This document shows, one piece after another, positions 34,357 through 49,200 of a stretch of DNA of 64,000 bases. The stretch's first letter is position 1. The number at the start of each line of letters is the position of its first letter. The position numbers and the translations under genes were made by a program. This stretch comes from Hamiltosporidium tvaerminnensis (Eukaryota > Microsporidia > Dubosqiidae): positions 806,001 through 870,000 of the forward strand of contig CM061248.1 of the NCBI GenBank assembly GCA_022605425.2, in the 5' to 3' direction. The notes under the pieces are model-generated. The model searched no databases and was not told where the DNA came from. It was given only the letters and a program-made list of their open reading frames with translations.

Positions 34357-37300
34357 TTTTTGGGGCTGGACAACCCCTTAAAATTGTCCCTATTAACACA
34401 AAAAATCCTTTAGAGAATTAATGCAGATAAAAATCATTTAAAGAACAGTGAAGAGGATTTAATAAAAAAAATTTAAAAAAAATTTAAAGTTTTATTTGTT
34501 TCTCATTTAAAAATCCATCATAAATTTTATTCTAGGCTTGGTTTTATCTCGCCTTTGCTTTGTTTCCAATGCTTTCTTTTTCGATTTAAAATATTTTTTT
34601 TAATATTACGTGATTCTATTTCTCACGAATATTTAGATATTTTTTTTTCATAATTAATTTATGAATATAAAATATCTTTTTAATTCTGCTTTTTAGTTGG
34701 GATTTTTCAAATGAATATATTCTATTTTTGTTTCAGTATGACTGCCATTATTATTATAAGAATTCATTTCTACTTTGACTTTCAATGGCAAGAGCAAGCT
34801 ACTCAAATTCCTTAATTGAACAATCGAAACCTCTAAGTCTATTTTTGAGTGCTTTTTATAAATATATATTCCTATGTATATGTACCGCCTTTATATGATA
34901 ATTTTGCTAATATGCAATCAATAGCATACTACGTTATTACACACTAGATTTTTTCCGTTCCTTACCATATAATATTAGTTTTTTCTTTCTAAAAACGTAT
35001 AAACTTTTTGGTTTTCTTTCGTCGATTATATTTAGAAGTTGTGTCGAGTTATTTAGACAGCAAGTGGTATTTTAAATTCGGTTTCTTTTTCATAAAAATA
35101 TATCGGTATATATTTGTAATTTGAAATCAGATATAGTCCAGACTTAACTATTAATAAAATTGTGGTGTATAGAGTATTTCTGAATAGATTTACTTTTAAT
35201 TCTTTTTTAAAATTGAAATCATTTTTTTATATAAAAGAAGCACACTAACCAGATTTATTTCGTAGCATATGCCAATTCTTTAACATAAGACGCTTCATAA
35301 TCCGATTAAAACAGATTTTAATATATATTCTAAACACTTGGCTGAAATTTTTTTGTCCCAAATACTATTATTTAGGATTTAAGAGGGTCGCTACGATTCT
35401 ATTTTTGATATTCTCTTTTATGGGAATATAAAAGAGACTGATTCTAAATAACCCGTAATTCTTTTAAAAAATGACATATATATTTGTCGTAACCTCTCTC
35501 GAGACAGCTAGACAAAAGGTATCTGCTATAGATACTGGATCCATCTTTTAAAAAAAAGGGTTTGTTGACCCGTGTAACTAAGGAATTGTTATTTAAAAGG
35601 GAAAGTCTATTTATATTATCTCTTCAGTTCTGTTGTTTCCTTTCTTCTACCATTGGTGTTTTAAAATAAATATTCTCGATTCCTAGGGAAATACAATAGC
35701 CCAAAATATGCAGCAGACTACTACAATATATTTTGCACTTTTCTATTTTGAATATTGTTACTGTCTATGCATATTATAGGTATTATGAATAATGATGAAA
35801 ATATGCCAATAAATAGATTTGATATAATTCATGATAACCTATCAAAATTTATCATCTATTTTAATACTGTTACAGTTTATAGTCGCTTGATAAAGTGACG
35901 GAAATTTGGTGTTGGCGCTTTTTTGCGATTCTAGCTCGCCAGGTAGCAATGGCTTTTGGTTTATCTCTTGTACAACTTCGTTTTTTTACGAGTTCACGGT
36001 TGGTTGATTTCTAGCATATAAGAGTGTTATTTATCAAAAATCTTATTAATTTCATTCTTTTTTAATTGATAGTTATTTTTCTAAAGAATGGAAAGCAAGA
36101 TATATAGATACCGATGAATCATAGCTTCGAATAAAGCTATTGAAATATGCATTCAAGGTTTTTAATACATATATTTTGTACATTGCTTATAAATTTAAAG
36201 GATTATTTAAAAGGTCTAGTGAATGCATATATTACTAGCAAACCACATGTTTTTATATATTCTACGGGGTTGGTATTAGAAATAAACAAGGATTAAAATT
36301 ACTGTAAAGTATAAATGTAGTTAATATAGTCTTTAGTATTATATATTTGTTTATTTATTTCGAATCAATTATTTTTTATATTAAATGCTTTTAAAAGATC
36401 CAGTAAACTATTATATTTTTTGAATTTTTTATCCTCTGCAGGTCGGTATTTCTTTGTTGCTTTTGGGAAAATCTAGAGGGTATTCAAGTATGGTTTTAAT
36501 TCTCACTTTATGATCTTTTGCTAGTATTAATGTTTATAATTCGGATTTATATAGACCCACTGTAAGCCTAGATCCAAGTTATCTTATTTATTGGTTTGGT
36601 CAAATGCATCATAGTATAGATATAAGAAATCGTTAATATCTTCTTCCCTTCTTCTTGGTGATAGCAATTACCTATTTCAATTTTATCTGAATCTTGCTGG
36701 GTAAAATATGCAATTAAAAACCAACATATTCTAAAACTGGATAGTATCCAGCATGTTAAGGGCCGAATAACTCTGTCTTTTAAAGTCAGTTTATCTATTG
36801 CAATTCATTTTAAAATCCCCAATTTCTATCATTTTTACCCGTTAAACCTTATTCTTTTTACTTTCCATAAACCGTAGGCCGAATTTTATGACGGAAATTT
36901 GTTTTGAATCCAATTTTTTAGTTTTCGATTTTTTTCTTTAAACCTGTTGTAATTAAGGATTATAGAAGATTGACTCATAATACAAGTGGGGTTTATACCT
37001 CCCCCCCCCCGAAATGTATAAACCGATTTTTACAATATTTTTACACACTCTTTGCCAAACAGCTAGTTTTTAATGTAGATATTTTCTTTCACTAAAAATA
37101 TTTTAAATAAAAAAAATAAAGATAATTCAAAAAACATGCTTTTGAAAAACCTAGACGAGACCTAAAGTATAAATTACGATCATAATACAAATAATAGATA
37201 ATTTTTGCTGTTTTCTCTAAAAGAGCACTCAATCATTTTAAATATAGAAAATAATTTCTTAGTACTTGTTTTTAATAAAAAAAAGTTCTAATTTAAAAAA

Positions 37301-37444
37301 CATAAAAAATTTTAAATATATTTTTTTAAATTTTTTTATTAAATCCTCTTCACTGTTCTTTAAATGATCTTTTATCTGCAGTAATTCCCAAGGATTTTTT
37401 TGTGTTAATAGGGACAATTTTAAGGGGTTGTCCAGCCCCAAAAA
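34357..37444 (+). repeat. Module X, forward, copy 3 (complete)
   Basis: 3.09-kb loop of the palindrome whose arms are 19618-34356 and 37445-52194. Its right two thirds repeat window bases 1-2048, including a run of ten C at 37001-37010. No supported gene. Confidence 0.85.
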
Positions 37445-37789
37445 TTATACATCCAACTCGTCATTCTCATTTTTCGATAACAAATTTTTGATATTAAGAT
37501 TTTTTTCTGGATATTTAAATATACAAATATGTACATTTTTGCCATAATTCGAATATTTATCAAAGAAATTTAGCACTACATTTCTTCTATTCGAGAGTAA
37601 AAATTTCGAAAAGTCATTTAATATATTTAATATAAATATAATCTTGAAAATGCTTATTGATCTATTATAATGATTTATCAGAAGATGTGATGAGGTTTTT
37701 TGTGTAATAATATTCATAAATTCTATGTCATATTTGTCAAGTAGAATCTGCAAGAGAAATCGAAAGAATAATGTAAGGAATGTTTTCAT
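37445..37789 (-). CDS. R-cassette ORF, copy 9 (114 aa)
   Basis: Full-length counterpart of truncated copy 1, one period to the right. It shares Arg10, Ser66, Ser80, Asn97-Leu98 and Ser105 with copy 1 but keeps the two bases copy 1 has lost, so it ends Leu-Asp-Val. This shows that the copy 1 truncation is a recent local deletion. It lacks the Leu61 change of copy 1. Confidence 0.5.
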   Translation of the reverse strand: MKTFLTLFFRFLLQILLDKYDIEFMNIITQKTSSHLLINHYNRSISIFKIIFILNILNDFSKFLLSNRRNVVLNFFDKYSNYGKNVHICIFKYPEKNLNIKNLLSKNENDELDV

Positions 37790-40700
37790 AACAAACAATA
37801 TTACGTCTGTTTATATAATATTTTTTTAAAACTTGTTTCAGAATTTCTTATCTAAATAACAAATTAGATGGTTTATACATACAAAATTAAAAAAAAGGAT
37901 AATCCTATTTGTTTATCATCTATTATTTTATATTTTAAACAAACTTTTTTAAAAATTAAAATGTTAAGTTTTTAGATAAAAATTTGTTTGAAATGCATGT
38001 AATTACAGTAAGTTTATTTAATATGTAATACATGACTTTTGAATTTCTATTTTTTCGCTACAAAATTCAATGTAGATTTTAAGGTTAAAAAAATGATTTA
38101 ATCGAAATCTAGACAATTAATTATTTTATTCCGTGTAGTTTCTACTTTGAATGAATCTTGAGCTTAAACACCTATAATCTTCTACTAAATAGTAATAAAA
38201 AATGTTTTTTTATTTGAATTGATTTTATATGAGTAACTTACGTTCCGAATGTCGGTTTCTACATTTTTTTGTTGGCCTTATGACATGAAATTCCTACAGT
38301 TTTTCCAATAGAATATATAGATACTAGGTACCGTTTATTGAATTTCAATAATTTTTTCTATAAATTAAAATCCGCTTTTGATATTGTCGTATTTGTTAAA
38401 ACTATACAAATAAATGTATTATGTTCTAGATGGCTGAAACTTCTAGGAACACAGCTTAAAAATCTTTATATCGAATTAATCTCTTCTTACATGCTTAAAT
38501 GAATCTAAAAGTCTTATTAGGTATTAAATCTCATTGATTTTATACAGTTACAGCTCTATAGTGTTCTAGCACAAAAGAAACTTATATTTTCGTTTATGCT
38601 CCTAAATAAAAAATATCAATTACTTAAATTAGATAAAATGTCTAGATTTTTCTTAGATGCAGTCGTTTTATGGCTCCTTTTACGCTGTAATATTATCTGA
38701 TGGTACAGGGTTGCCGTGCTAAACAATAATATTATATTAAAGAATTTCTAGACTTTCATCAAACAAAACTTCAAAGTATATATTTATTAACCTATAGAGT
38801 TTTCTCAATCGGGTCCAAATTTATAGATTGAATCAGTTATATTAGTCACAAAATTTAGCGCTCACTAGCCTGCATCTTCTTCTATGAAAATTTTAGGAAT
38901 GGCTTAAAGTCTTCCCAGGTTAATTTAAATTATTTACACATGACTCTAACTTGATTTTAAGACATAACTTTATCATTTTTTATCTTGAAAGACTTTTAGG
39001 AATACATTTTTACGCGAAATTCGTTTTATATGTTACTTAAAAATATATTTAAGGCTACACTCAATGTGGAATATTTTCGAACTCGCCTTTTCATTGAGTT
39101 TTCGATTGACTAAAAAAATTAAGATAAAAAAAGGTAGGAATAAGCCTTCATTTAAATGTTTCTTTTTAAAATATTTCATACCAATGATTTACTATTTATT
39201 GTCAAACTCACTCTACAACCACAAAAAAACATTCGCATATAAATCACAAAAAATGAAGCAGTGGGACTATTTTAAACATTTAACTATGATTATTGCTAAT
39301 TCCTCACTTGTCATATTCTATCAGGCTTCATTATTTTTCTTAGTTCTAATTTTTTTGATCTAAGAAATGCAACGAAGTCAAAAAAAAGGAATTAAAAAAT
39401 TTGGTTAAAAAAGATATAGGATATAAGAAAATTGTGAATAAATCGCATGCTTCAATAGAAGAGATTTTAATCCTTCATTTTCTGTCAAATGTAATACATT
39501 GTTCACAATGAAAAATCAATATGATTTTCGCCATATTGTTTTGCTGTTGCAGCATTTTATGAGAAACCCATCTCTATCATTGCTAGTAAAAAAATTCTCT
39601 GGATAATCCAAAAGCTTACCATTTTACTTTTTTTTCTTTTATTTGCCTTAGGAATCTTAATTAGTAGAACAAAACACCGTAATTAATTTAAACGAAACCA
39701 ATTCAGAAGCATCGTTTTCATAAAAACCACATATTTATCTCAGTATTTATATAATATCGTAAGAAAATATCGATTTTACCCGATATGTTATGCACGATTT
39801 TAGAAATTTCTTCAGCGAATTACAGGCGATCTTTTTATTTGTATTTCTCAGATATTCTCAACATAGAGCTTCGTAGATATTTTTAAAAAGTCATATATTT
39901 TCTCTTTAGTTCTCTTTATATGTTATAGCAATTTTGTTAAGTGCCTAATCTAGGTTAGCTATTAGACAAGCTCGATCGATGTTATTGCCAATCACTCTAT
40001 CTTTATAGCCAGACTCATTTGAAATCATTGCAAGCAAGCTTACAATTGTTTAATTACACCTCACCACTTTCATTTGTTTTATTCGTTCCCTGCTCTTTGA
40101 TAGAAAAAGGAGTGTTACAAGTGAAAATTTTTTTTGTTTATTTACAAACTCTTCTCAGTTATCGGTTCTTAGGTTATCCAGCTTTAAATGAAAAAAATAG
40201 GATTTTAAAGCGCATAAGCCTTAATAGATGCCTTTTTTTATCGTATCGAAATTAAAACTTCGTGTTTATATTCAGAATTTGTAAAATCCATCAAAAAACG
40301 TCTGTTATTTTCCGTACTTACACTTATCAACAAGATCTTTCAGAATTATTTCCTTATCATAGAGCTCCTTTTTGTTCAAATCGCATGATTATGCCTTAAA
40401 GACCGTTGATATTGGTCATAATAGCTCGTTCAACCGAATTTAATGTTTTTTTTCAGAAACTTGCATTATTTTTAGTATTATTTCCTAAAATATTCTTATT
40501 GCGTTATTATAACATAGAATTTAAGAAGTAGAAAGAATCTTAACTTGCTCGGCTTTATTACGATACCTTTGCTTTTTGGATGATGTTTTCAACATCTGTC
40601 GTAAACAATTCACTAGTTTTGATGTTTATATTCGCGTCTATGCTCGAACCTCGCTTTTCAATTTCGATTAATGTTCTAGTAATTTTCATTATTACAAATT

Positions 40701-42452
40701 TATATTCTTCTAATTCATCATTTGCTACGTTTTATAAAGTCATGTTACCAAAACAAGGTATTTTTTATGCGCAAAAATATTAATATTCACAAAGAAAACA
40801 GTAAATGAAATTTAGAAAAGTTTAGCCAAAAACAGTACGCATTAAGAATTTTCTTATTTCATATGTATGCTTTTTGTTCTATATGCAATTGGTAGTGTAA
40901 TAAGAAATTTTCTATATGGGTTTACCTATAATATACGACAAAAGCCTAATAAATTGAAAAAAAATCACTGTATAGCATTCTTTTTATTAAATGATATCTT
41001 GTCGCAAATAATTTTTGCTTACAACTATGAACCCAAAAAAGTATAATTTTTGATAATTTGAGATAAGTTAACTAAATTAAAGAAAATATTTATCCTATTT
41101 CGTTTTATTTAACTTTTTTAAATTTCTATATTAATTTGCATTACCAGCGAATTGTAGAATTCTCTACATAAGAACAATTTCAACTAAAGCTTAAAGAAGC
41201 ATTTAAAACTCAGTTTCTCAAAACATTATAATTCAAAGTTCTTGTGAATAATAGATTAATTCAAATCGATGAAGAACCAAGTTCGAGCTTATGCAAATAT
41301 TTTAAAATTGCTGTAAGGGGTTTAGTCAGTCCAATTAATTTTCGAAATTAATAAGGCGAAATTCGAAAGAGCGTATATTATGTTTATGTTATTATTATAT
41401 TGAGATTATGGATTCAAGAAATAGATAAAAGGAGATTAAATAGCTACAAAGATATATTTCAAGGTGTGTTTATACGAGCTAAAATAGTTTTAATAATCTA
41501 AAATCATTGCTTAATGAAAAAAGGCTTATCTTCTTTTATAATTGTACATGGAAAATAGTCAATAATCATATAAGTTTAAGGAAAAAAACTATAGATATCT
41601 ACAAAAGTGAATCATTAGACTACTGATATGCGTGAACTTGGCAGTTAATAAAAATATATTCATCGAGCTCTAAATTATAAGGTGTTTTAACCGTATTAAA
41701 TGAATTAAATAAAATATTTTCCAATGCGATTAACATTTATTTAAAGTTGGATTGTACTCTTAATTCTGTATGGAAAGTCTTAAACTGTGTAACAAAAGTA
41801 AACATGAACCTGAAATATAATATATTTTTTTTTCTAAATTTCTAAACCTAAAATTTTTAACAAATAGATGTTCATATTTTAACGAAACTTTTATGATCGA
41901 ATGAAAAATTACCTTTTATAATTTAAATTTTAAGAAAAACTCGTGGGAATCACGTTTCGATAGGTTATGGAAATGATTGACATAAAATTGTAGGGAAAAG
42001 CATTTGATCAGCAAATATATGAAATTCTAGTAAATTTCATATTAGTGGTACAATTTATTAGATTTTTAACACCATTAGGGTTTAAGCTGTTTATAATTAA
42101 AAAATCTATAAAATATAGCTTATATGTGTCTTAATTTTGATCAAATCATTTTTTTAACCTTAAAATCTACATTGAATTTTGAAGCGAAAAAATAGTAAGT
42201 TAGAAATCAGGTATTACATATTAAATAAACTTACTGTAATTACATGCATTTCAAACAAATTTTAGCTAAAAGACTTAACATTTTAATTTTTAAAAAAGTT
42301 TGTTTAAAATATAAAATCATAGACGATAAACTAATAGGATTATTCTTTTGTTTAATTTTGTATCTATAAACCATCTAATTTGTTATTTAGATAAGAAATT
42401 CTGAAACAAGTTTTAAAAAAATATTATATAAACAGACGTAATATTGTTTGTT
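37790..42452 (+). repeat. Module A, forward, copy 3
   Basis: Near-identical to A copy 1 except at about 41500-41960, where it follows reversed A. Frames at 39064-39363, 40019-40255 and 40580-40783 are the counterparts of those in copy 1. No gene called. Confidence 0.8.
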
Positions 42453-42797
42453 ATGAAAACATTCCTTACATCATTCTTTCAATTTCTCTTGCTGATTATA
42501 CTTGACAAATATGACATAGAATTTATGAATATTATTACACAAAAAACCTCATCACATCTTCTGATAAATCATTCTAATAGATCAATAAGCATTTTAAAGA
42601 TTATATTGATATTAAATATATTAAATGACTTTTCGAAATTTTTACTCCCGAATAGAAGAAATGCAGTACTAAATTTCTTTGATAAGTATTTAAATTATGG
42701 CAAAAATGTACATATTTGTATATTTAAGTATCCAGAAAAACATGTTAATATCAAAAATTTGTTACCGAAAAATGAGAATGACGAGTTGAATGTATAA
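42453..42797 (+). CDS. R-cassette ORF, copy 10 (114 aa)
   Basis: Full-length counterpart of copy 2 in the second period, differing mainly at Leu12 (Phe in copy 2) and Asn107 (Thr in copy 2). Ser41, Leu48, Leu52 and Ala71 are retained. The homopolymer tracts after the stop differ from copy 2 and break the second open frame seen there, which argues that the frame is not under selection. Confidence 0.5.
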   Translation: MKTFLTSFFQFLLLIILDKYDIEFMNIITQKTSSHLLINHSNRSISILKIILILNILNDFSKFLLPNRRNAVLNFFDKYLNYGKNVHICIFKYPEKHVNIKNLLPKNENDELNV

Positions 42798-45700
42798 ATT
42801 TGGGGGCTGGACAACCCCTTAAAATTGTCCCTATTAATACAAAAAAATCCTTGGGAATTAATGCAGATAAAGATGATTTAGAGAAGAGTGAAGAGGATCT
42901 AATAAAAAATTTAAAAAAAAAAATTTAATCTTATTATTTTTTGGTCATTTAGAAACAATTTTTTTTTATAATTACACTTGTAAAAGCAATTATTTTCTAC
43001 ATATAAAATGATGTGGTGCTCTTTTAGAGTAAAATAGCATAAATTATATATTATTTGTATTATGATCATAATTTATACTTTAGGTATCGTCTTGGTTTTT
43101 CAAAAACATTTTTTCGGCTTTATCTTTGTTATTTTTTATTTAAAATGTATTTACTGGAAAGAAAATATCTACATTAAATACTAGCTTTTGGAAAAGAGTG
43201 TTAAAATTATTGTAAAAATCGGTTTATAGATTTCGGAGTGATAAAAACCACACTTTTATTATGAGTAAATCCTCCATAATCCTAAATTACAACAGGTTTA
43301 AAGAAATACATCGAAAACTAAAAAATTGGATCGAAAACAAATTGCCGTCGTAAAATTCGGCGGACGGTTTATGTAAAGAAAAAAAAATAAGGTTTAACCG
43401 GTAAAAATGATAGAAATAAAGAATTTTAAAAAGAATTGCAATAGATAAACTGACATTAAAAGACAGAGTTATTGGGCCTTTAACATGTTGGATACTACCC
43501 AGTGACGGAATATGTTGGCTTTTATTTGTTCATTTTACCCAGCAAGATTCAGATAGGATTGGAATCGGTAGTCGCTATCACTAAGAAGAAGGGAAGAAGA
43601 TATTAACGATTTCTTGAAGTAATACTATGATGCATTTAACTAAAGCAATAAATAAGATAATTTGGAACTAGGCTTAACATGGGTCTATATAAATCCGAAT
43701 TATAAACATTAATACTAGCAAAAGATTATAAAGTGAGAATTAAAACCATACTTAAATACCTTTAGATTTTCCCAAAAGCAACAAAGAAATACCGACCTGC
43801 AGAGGATAAGAAATTCAAAAAATATAATAGTTTTCTGGATCTTTTAAAAGCATTTAATATAGAAAATAATGGATTCTAAATAAATAAACAAATATATAAT
43901 ACAAAAGACTATACTAACTACATTTAAACTTTACAGTAATTTTAATCCTTGTTTATTTCTAACACCAACCCCGTAGAATATATAAAAACATGTGGTTTGC
44001 TAGTAATATATGCATTCACTAGACCTTTTAAATAATCCTTTAAATTTATAAGCAATGTACAAAATATATGTATTAAAAACCTTGAATGCATATTTCAATA
44101 GCTTTAGTCGATGCTATGATTCATCGGTATCTATATATCTTGCTTTCCATTCTTTAGAAAAATAACTATCAATTAAAAAAGAAGGAAATTAATAAGATTT
44201 TTGATAAATAACACTCTTATATGCTAGAAATCAACCAATCTTGAACTCGTAAAAAAACGAAGTTGTACAAGAGATAAACCAAAAGCCATTGCTACCTGGC
44301 GAGCTAGAATCGCAAAAAAGCGCCAACACCAAATTTCCGTCACTTTATCAAGCGACTATAAACTGTAACAGTATTAAAATAGATGATAAATTTTGATAGG
44401 TTATCATGAATTATATCAAATCTATTTATTGGCATATTTTCATCATTATTCATAATACCTATAATATGCATAGACAGTAACAATATTCAAAATAGAAAAG
44501 TGCAAAATATATTGTAGTAGTCTGCTGCATATTTTGGGCTATTGTATTTCCCTAGGAATCGAGAATATTTATTTTAAAACACCAATGGTAGAAGAAAGGA
44601 AACAACAGAACTGAAGAGATAATATAAATAGACTTTCCCTTTTAAATAACAATTCCTTAGTTACACGGGTCAACAAACCCTTTTTTTTAAAAGATGGATC
44701 CAGTATCTATAGCAGATACCTTTTGTCTAGCTGTCTCGAGAGAGGTTACGACAAATATATATGTCATTTTTTAAAAGAATTACGGGTTATTTAGAATCAG
44801 TCTCTTTTATATTCCCATAAAAGAGAATATCAAAAATAGAATCGTAGCGACCCTCTTAAATCCTAAATAATAGTATTTGGGACAAAAAAATTTCAGCCAA
44901 GTGTTTAGAATATATATTAAAATCTGTTTTAATCGGATTATGAAGCGTCTTATGTTAAAGAATTGGCATATGCTACGAAATAAATCTGGTTAGTGTGCTT
45001 CTTTTATATAAAAAAATGATTTCAATTTTAAAAAAGAATTAAAAGTAAATCTATTCAGAAATACTCTATACACCACAATTTTATTAATAGTTAAGTCTGG
45101 ACTATATCTGATTTCAAATTACAAATATATACCGATATATTTTTATGAAAAAGAAACCGAATTTAAAATACCACTTGCTGTCTAAATAACTCGACACAAC
45201 TTCTAAATATAATCGACGAAAGAAAACCAAAAAGTTTATACGTTTTTAGAAAGAAAAAACTAATATTATATGGTAAGGAACGGAAAAATCTAGTGTGTAA
45301 TAACGTAGTATGCTATTGATTGCATATTAGCAAAATTATCATATAAAGGCGGTACATATACATAGGAATATATATTTATAAAAAGCACTCAAAAATAGAC
45401 TTAGAGGTTTCGATTGTTCAATTAAGGAATTTAAGGAGCTTGCTCTTGCCATTGAAAGTCAAAGTAGAAATGAATTCTTATAATAATAATGGCAGTCATA
45501 CTGAAACAAAATTAGAATATATTCATTTGAAAAATCCCAACTAAAAAGCAGAATTAAAAAGATATTTTATATCCATAAATTAATTATGAAAAAAATATAT
45601 CTAAATATTCGTGAGAAATAGAATCACGTAATATTAAAAAAAATATTTTAAATCGAAAAAGAAAGCATTGGAAACAAAGCAAAGGCGAGATAAAACCAAG

Positions 45701-45881
45701 CCTAGAATAAAATTTATGATGGATTTTTAAATGAGAAACAAATAAAACTTTAAATTTTTTTTAAATTTTTTTTTATTAAATCCTCTTCACTGTTCTTTAA
45801 ATGATTTTTATCTGCATTAATTCTCTAAAGGATTTTTTGTGTTAATAGGGACAATTTTAAGGGGTTGTCCAGCCCCAAAAA
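42798..45881 (-). repeat. Module X, reversed, copy 2 of this orientation
   Basis: Counterpart of 7394-10474, with the X/B patch at about 44490-44760. Nothing callable under the standard code; see the findings for the TGA-free frame at 44406-45455. Confidence 0.8.
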
Positions 45882-46226
45882 TTATATATTAAATTCGTCA
45901 TTCTCATACTTCGGTAACAAATTTTTGATATTAACATGTTTTTCTGGATATTTAAATATACAAATATGTACATTTTTGCCATAATTTAAATATTTATCAA
46001 AGAAATTTAGTACTACATTTCTTCTATTCGGGAGTAAAAATTTCGAAAAGTCATTTAAGATATTTAATATAAATATAATCTTAAAAATGCTTATTGATCT
46101 ATTATAATGATTTATCAGAAGATGTGATGAGGTTTTTTCTATAATAGTATTCATAAATTCTATGTCATATTTGTCAAGTAGAATCTGCAAGAAAAATTGA
46201 AAGAATAATGTAAGGAATGTTTTCAT
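45882..46226 (-). CDS. R-cassette ORF, copy 11 (114 aa)
   Basis: Full-length minus-strand copy whose protein is identical to copy 3, its counterpart one period to the left. It lies between module B (5') and the left end of reversed X (3'). Confidence 0.5.
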   Translation of the reverse strand: MKTFLTLFFQFFLQILLDKYDIEFMNTIIEKTSSHLLINHYNRSISIFKIIFILNILNDFSKFLLPNRRNVVLNFFDKYLNYGKNVHICIFKYPEKHVNIKNLLPKYENDEFNI

Positions 46227-49200
46227 AACAAACAATATTACGTCTGTTTATATAATATTTTTTTAAAACTTGTTTCAGAATTTCTTATCTAAATAACAAA
46301 TTAGATGGTTTATACATACAAAATTAAACAAAAGAATAATCCTATTTGTTTATCGTCTATTATTTTATATTTTAAACAAATTTTTTTAAAAATTAAAATG
46401 TTAAGTTTTTGATAAAAATTTCTTAAAAGTAATTTTTTTAATTACAGCAAGGTAATTTATTTATGCCAAATATGATCTTCGACTTTCATTTTTAGGCTAC
46501 AAAATCTAAGGTGGATTTTAGGTTTCAATAATGAATCTATGTTTATATTCATTCATCTAATTATTTTTACCTATGTATTTTTTAGCGTTTTTCTGAATTA
46601 TGAGCAAACTTAGGAAAGCATCTAACAGTAGACCATTGAATTGCTTTCATTCTGACCTAATATATTCGAGTTATATTATGTTTGTTAAAGAAAATTTTTC
46701 TAGCTTTTTCTGTAATCTATGACACGTAATTCTCTTGGGTTTTTCAATAAACTATATATCATACTAGGTAACTTATATGATACCGTAAAATTTTTCATTT
46801 AACTATGAAATTCTGCTTTTTTAGAAACCATAGTTGAGAAATTAAGTAAATGAACATATTATATTCCATCCTATAAATAATTTTTTTTGGAATAGTTTGA
46901 ATTCTTTTTACAAAATATAAAGTAAATTAAAAGGATTAAATATTCGCAAAAGCCTGGTTAGATATTTTATTTCATTTACTATATACTAATTTGATATACT
47001 ATATACACAAAACCACCCAAATCATTTTTATTTTTTTTTGTGATTATCACTCTTTAACGCGCAAAATATTTATATTTTCTCATAAACTTTGTTTTTTTTT
47101 CAAATTAAGGAGCTGTGTTAAGTATAATTACATTTGCACTTCTGCAAAAAAGCACAGCTATCTCTCGTTCAAAAATCACCTTGAATATTTAAACTTCTTT
47201 GACTAAATCTAGTATGTAATATATATTGAATTTTTATAGTTTTGTAACCGATAGTTTGCATCATTAATATATATCCCAATGACAATATTAGCGACTTCTA
47301 ATTTAATCTATAGTATGAAAAGTTATTAGATATGACTTAAACTTCTGTACAAGAATTATAAAATTTGCTTAAAAACGAAAATAATTATTTCAATAAGTTA
47401 ATTTTGCCAAATTTTGTAAAATGATTTTATATTATACGGTTTTGCAAAAAGAGAGTTTTATATGTTGAATAACCACATATAAACTTTTTGGTGTATAATG
47501 TTTTGATAATATACCGGTTGAGGCTATTAAATATAGAAATCGAAATAAGTTAATATGAAAAAAAGATTATAAATATTTGCATGTAATTAAATCTTTATCT
47601 AAGTAAGCAGAAAACAAATTCTTTAATTTTATTCAAGAAATGCAAGACAAGAATTATTTGCGACGGAGGTATTATATGATTAAAAAATCTAACATATTGT
47701 TTGGAATTTTGAATTTTTAGAAGGTTCCTGTTGATCATTATCAAAATCATTAGGAACCCATTCGCGTTTCACAACCAAATTACACACGGAATAAAAATTA
47801 TTAAGTAGATAATGCTTTTATACTAAGCTTTCTTATACTGAAAGTTTCTATTTTTTTGCCAACTTTAATTTTTGCGGGAAAAAATATATTATATTTTTAA
47901 CACTACAAAATGAATTATGACAAATATATAATCAGTAGACTTAAAATTATAGTAATTTGCCTTTCAAAATGAGCCGCAACAGAAAATGGGGTTTTAAAAA
48001 AGAGCAGCTGATTTACGTATAGAAACTGGCAAGATATTGTCGTACCCTCTCTTGAAACCCCGGTTAAAAGCTATCTTTGATAGACAGGCCCTATCTTTTA
48101 GAATAAAAAGTTTGTCAACCCTTAAATCTAAAGAATTGTTTGTATAAAGGGTTTTATTTTGGGAATATTCCAGCTCTTCCGTTCATTTCTTTCATCTAAC
48201 ATCAGGTTAAATAAAATATAATTTTATGTTTAATTAGAAAATACAATAATCTATTTTTATGTAGTAAAATACTGCGTTTAAATACGAATGATCTAAAATC
48301 ATTGTTAAAACAGATTCTAATTATGCAAGCAAGGTAAGATTTTTACTTTCTACACATCTTCATAGTCATATTGAAGCAGAAAGCAATGCAACGGGAAAGT
48401 GTAGAAAAATGCGGCGAGTTAGGTAAAAAAAAATATCAATGAAATTTATTGAACAGGCTAAGATTGACCAAAATAACATATTTTGAGACGAATTAAGTAA
48501 TTCGGAAAAAAATACGCTTAAACCTAAGAAAGAAGTTATAGATTTGGTTATATGCTTAAGTAATTAGGATATATGATGGATTTTGATTAATTATATAAAT
48601 TTTGCTTCTAAAACTGAGATTTAATTTTGATATCATTGAAAAAAAAGCTGTCAAGGCTGCAAACGTGTTTAAAATCCTATTTTCTTTGATGTGCGCTTGG
48701 TATATTACGAACAGAAAATGGAAGAAAGTTTATAAACGAACAAGATTGAATATGTATACTATGAGTTTTCATTTATTACTAAAATGTCAATGCATTCATA
48801 CCACCAAGGGCATGTGAAGAGATGTAATTAAACAATTATATGCAAGCTTGCAATTTTTTTGAGAAATGTGGATTGATTTGTAGAAAAGAATCGGACAAAG
48901 CTACACGCACACTGAGAAGATCAGTTAAAAAACTCTAATATAGGTATTATAAGGCATATGAGATAAACACTTCAATACTAAGTAGATACAATCAGTAAAG
49001 GGCATTCATGTATTTCTAAAGTAAAAGAATATCTGGAAAATACAAATAAACTATTATAATGCCATTTAATTAAGACCAAGTCGATATTGAGCATGCGATA
49101 TCTAGTAAAATCGAAATTTTCTAAGGCCTTACTTTAATATTGTAGCAAATATATAGATCATACGAAAAATGATGTGTATGCAAGATTTTTCGTAAAATAT

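Larger units (their letters stand above)
1..35401. repeat. First 35.4-kb tandem period
   Basis: Base 1 corresponds to about base 35402, and the R cassettes recur at offsets of about 35,396-35,408. The unit contains X+, A+, X-, B+, Y+, B-, X+, A- and the first base of the next X+. Differences from the second period are mostly single bases and homopolymer lengths, plus clustered patches described under findings. Confidence 0.9.
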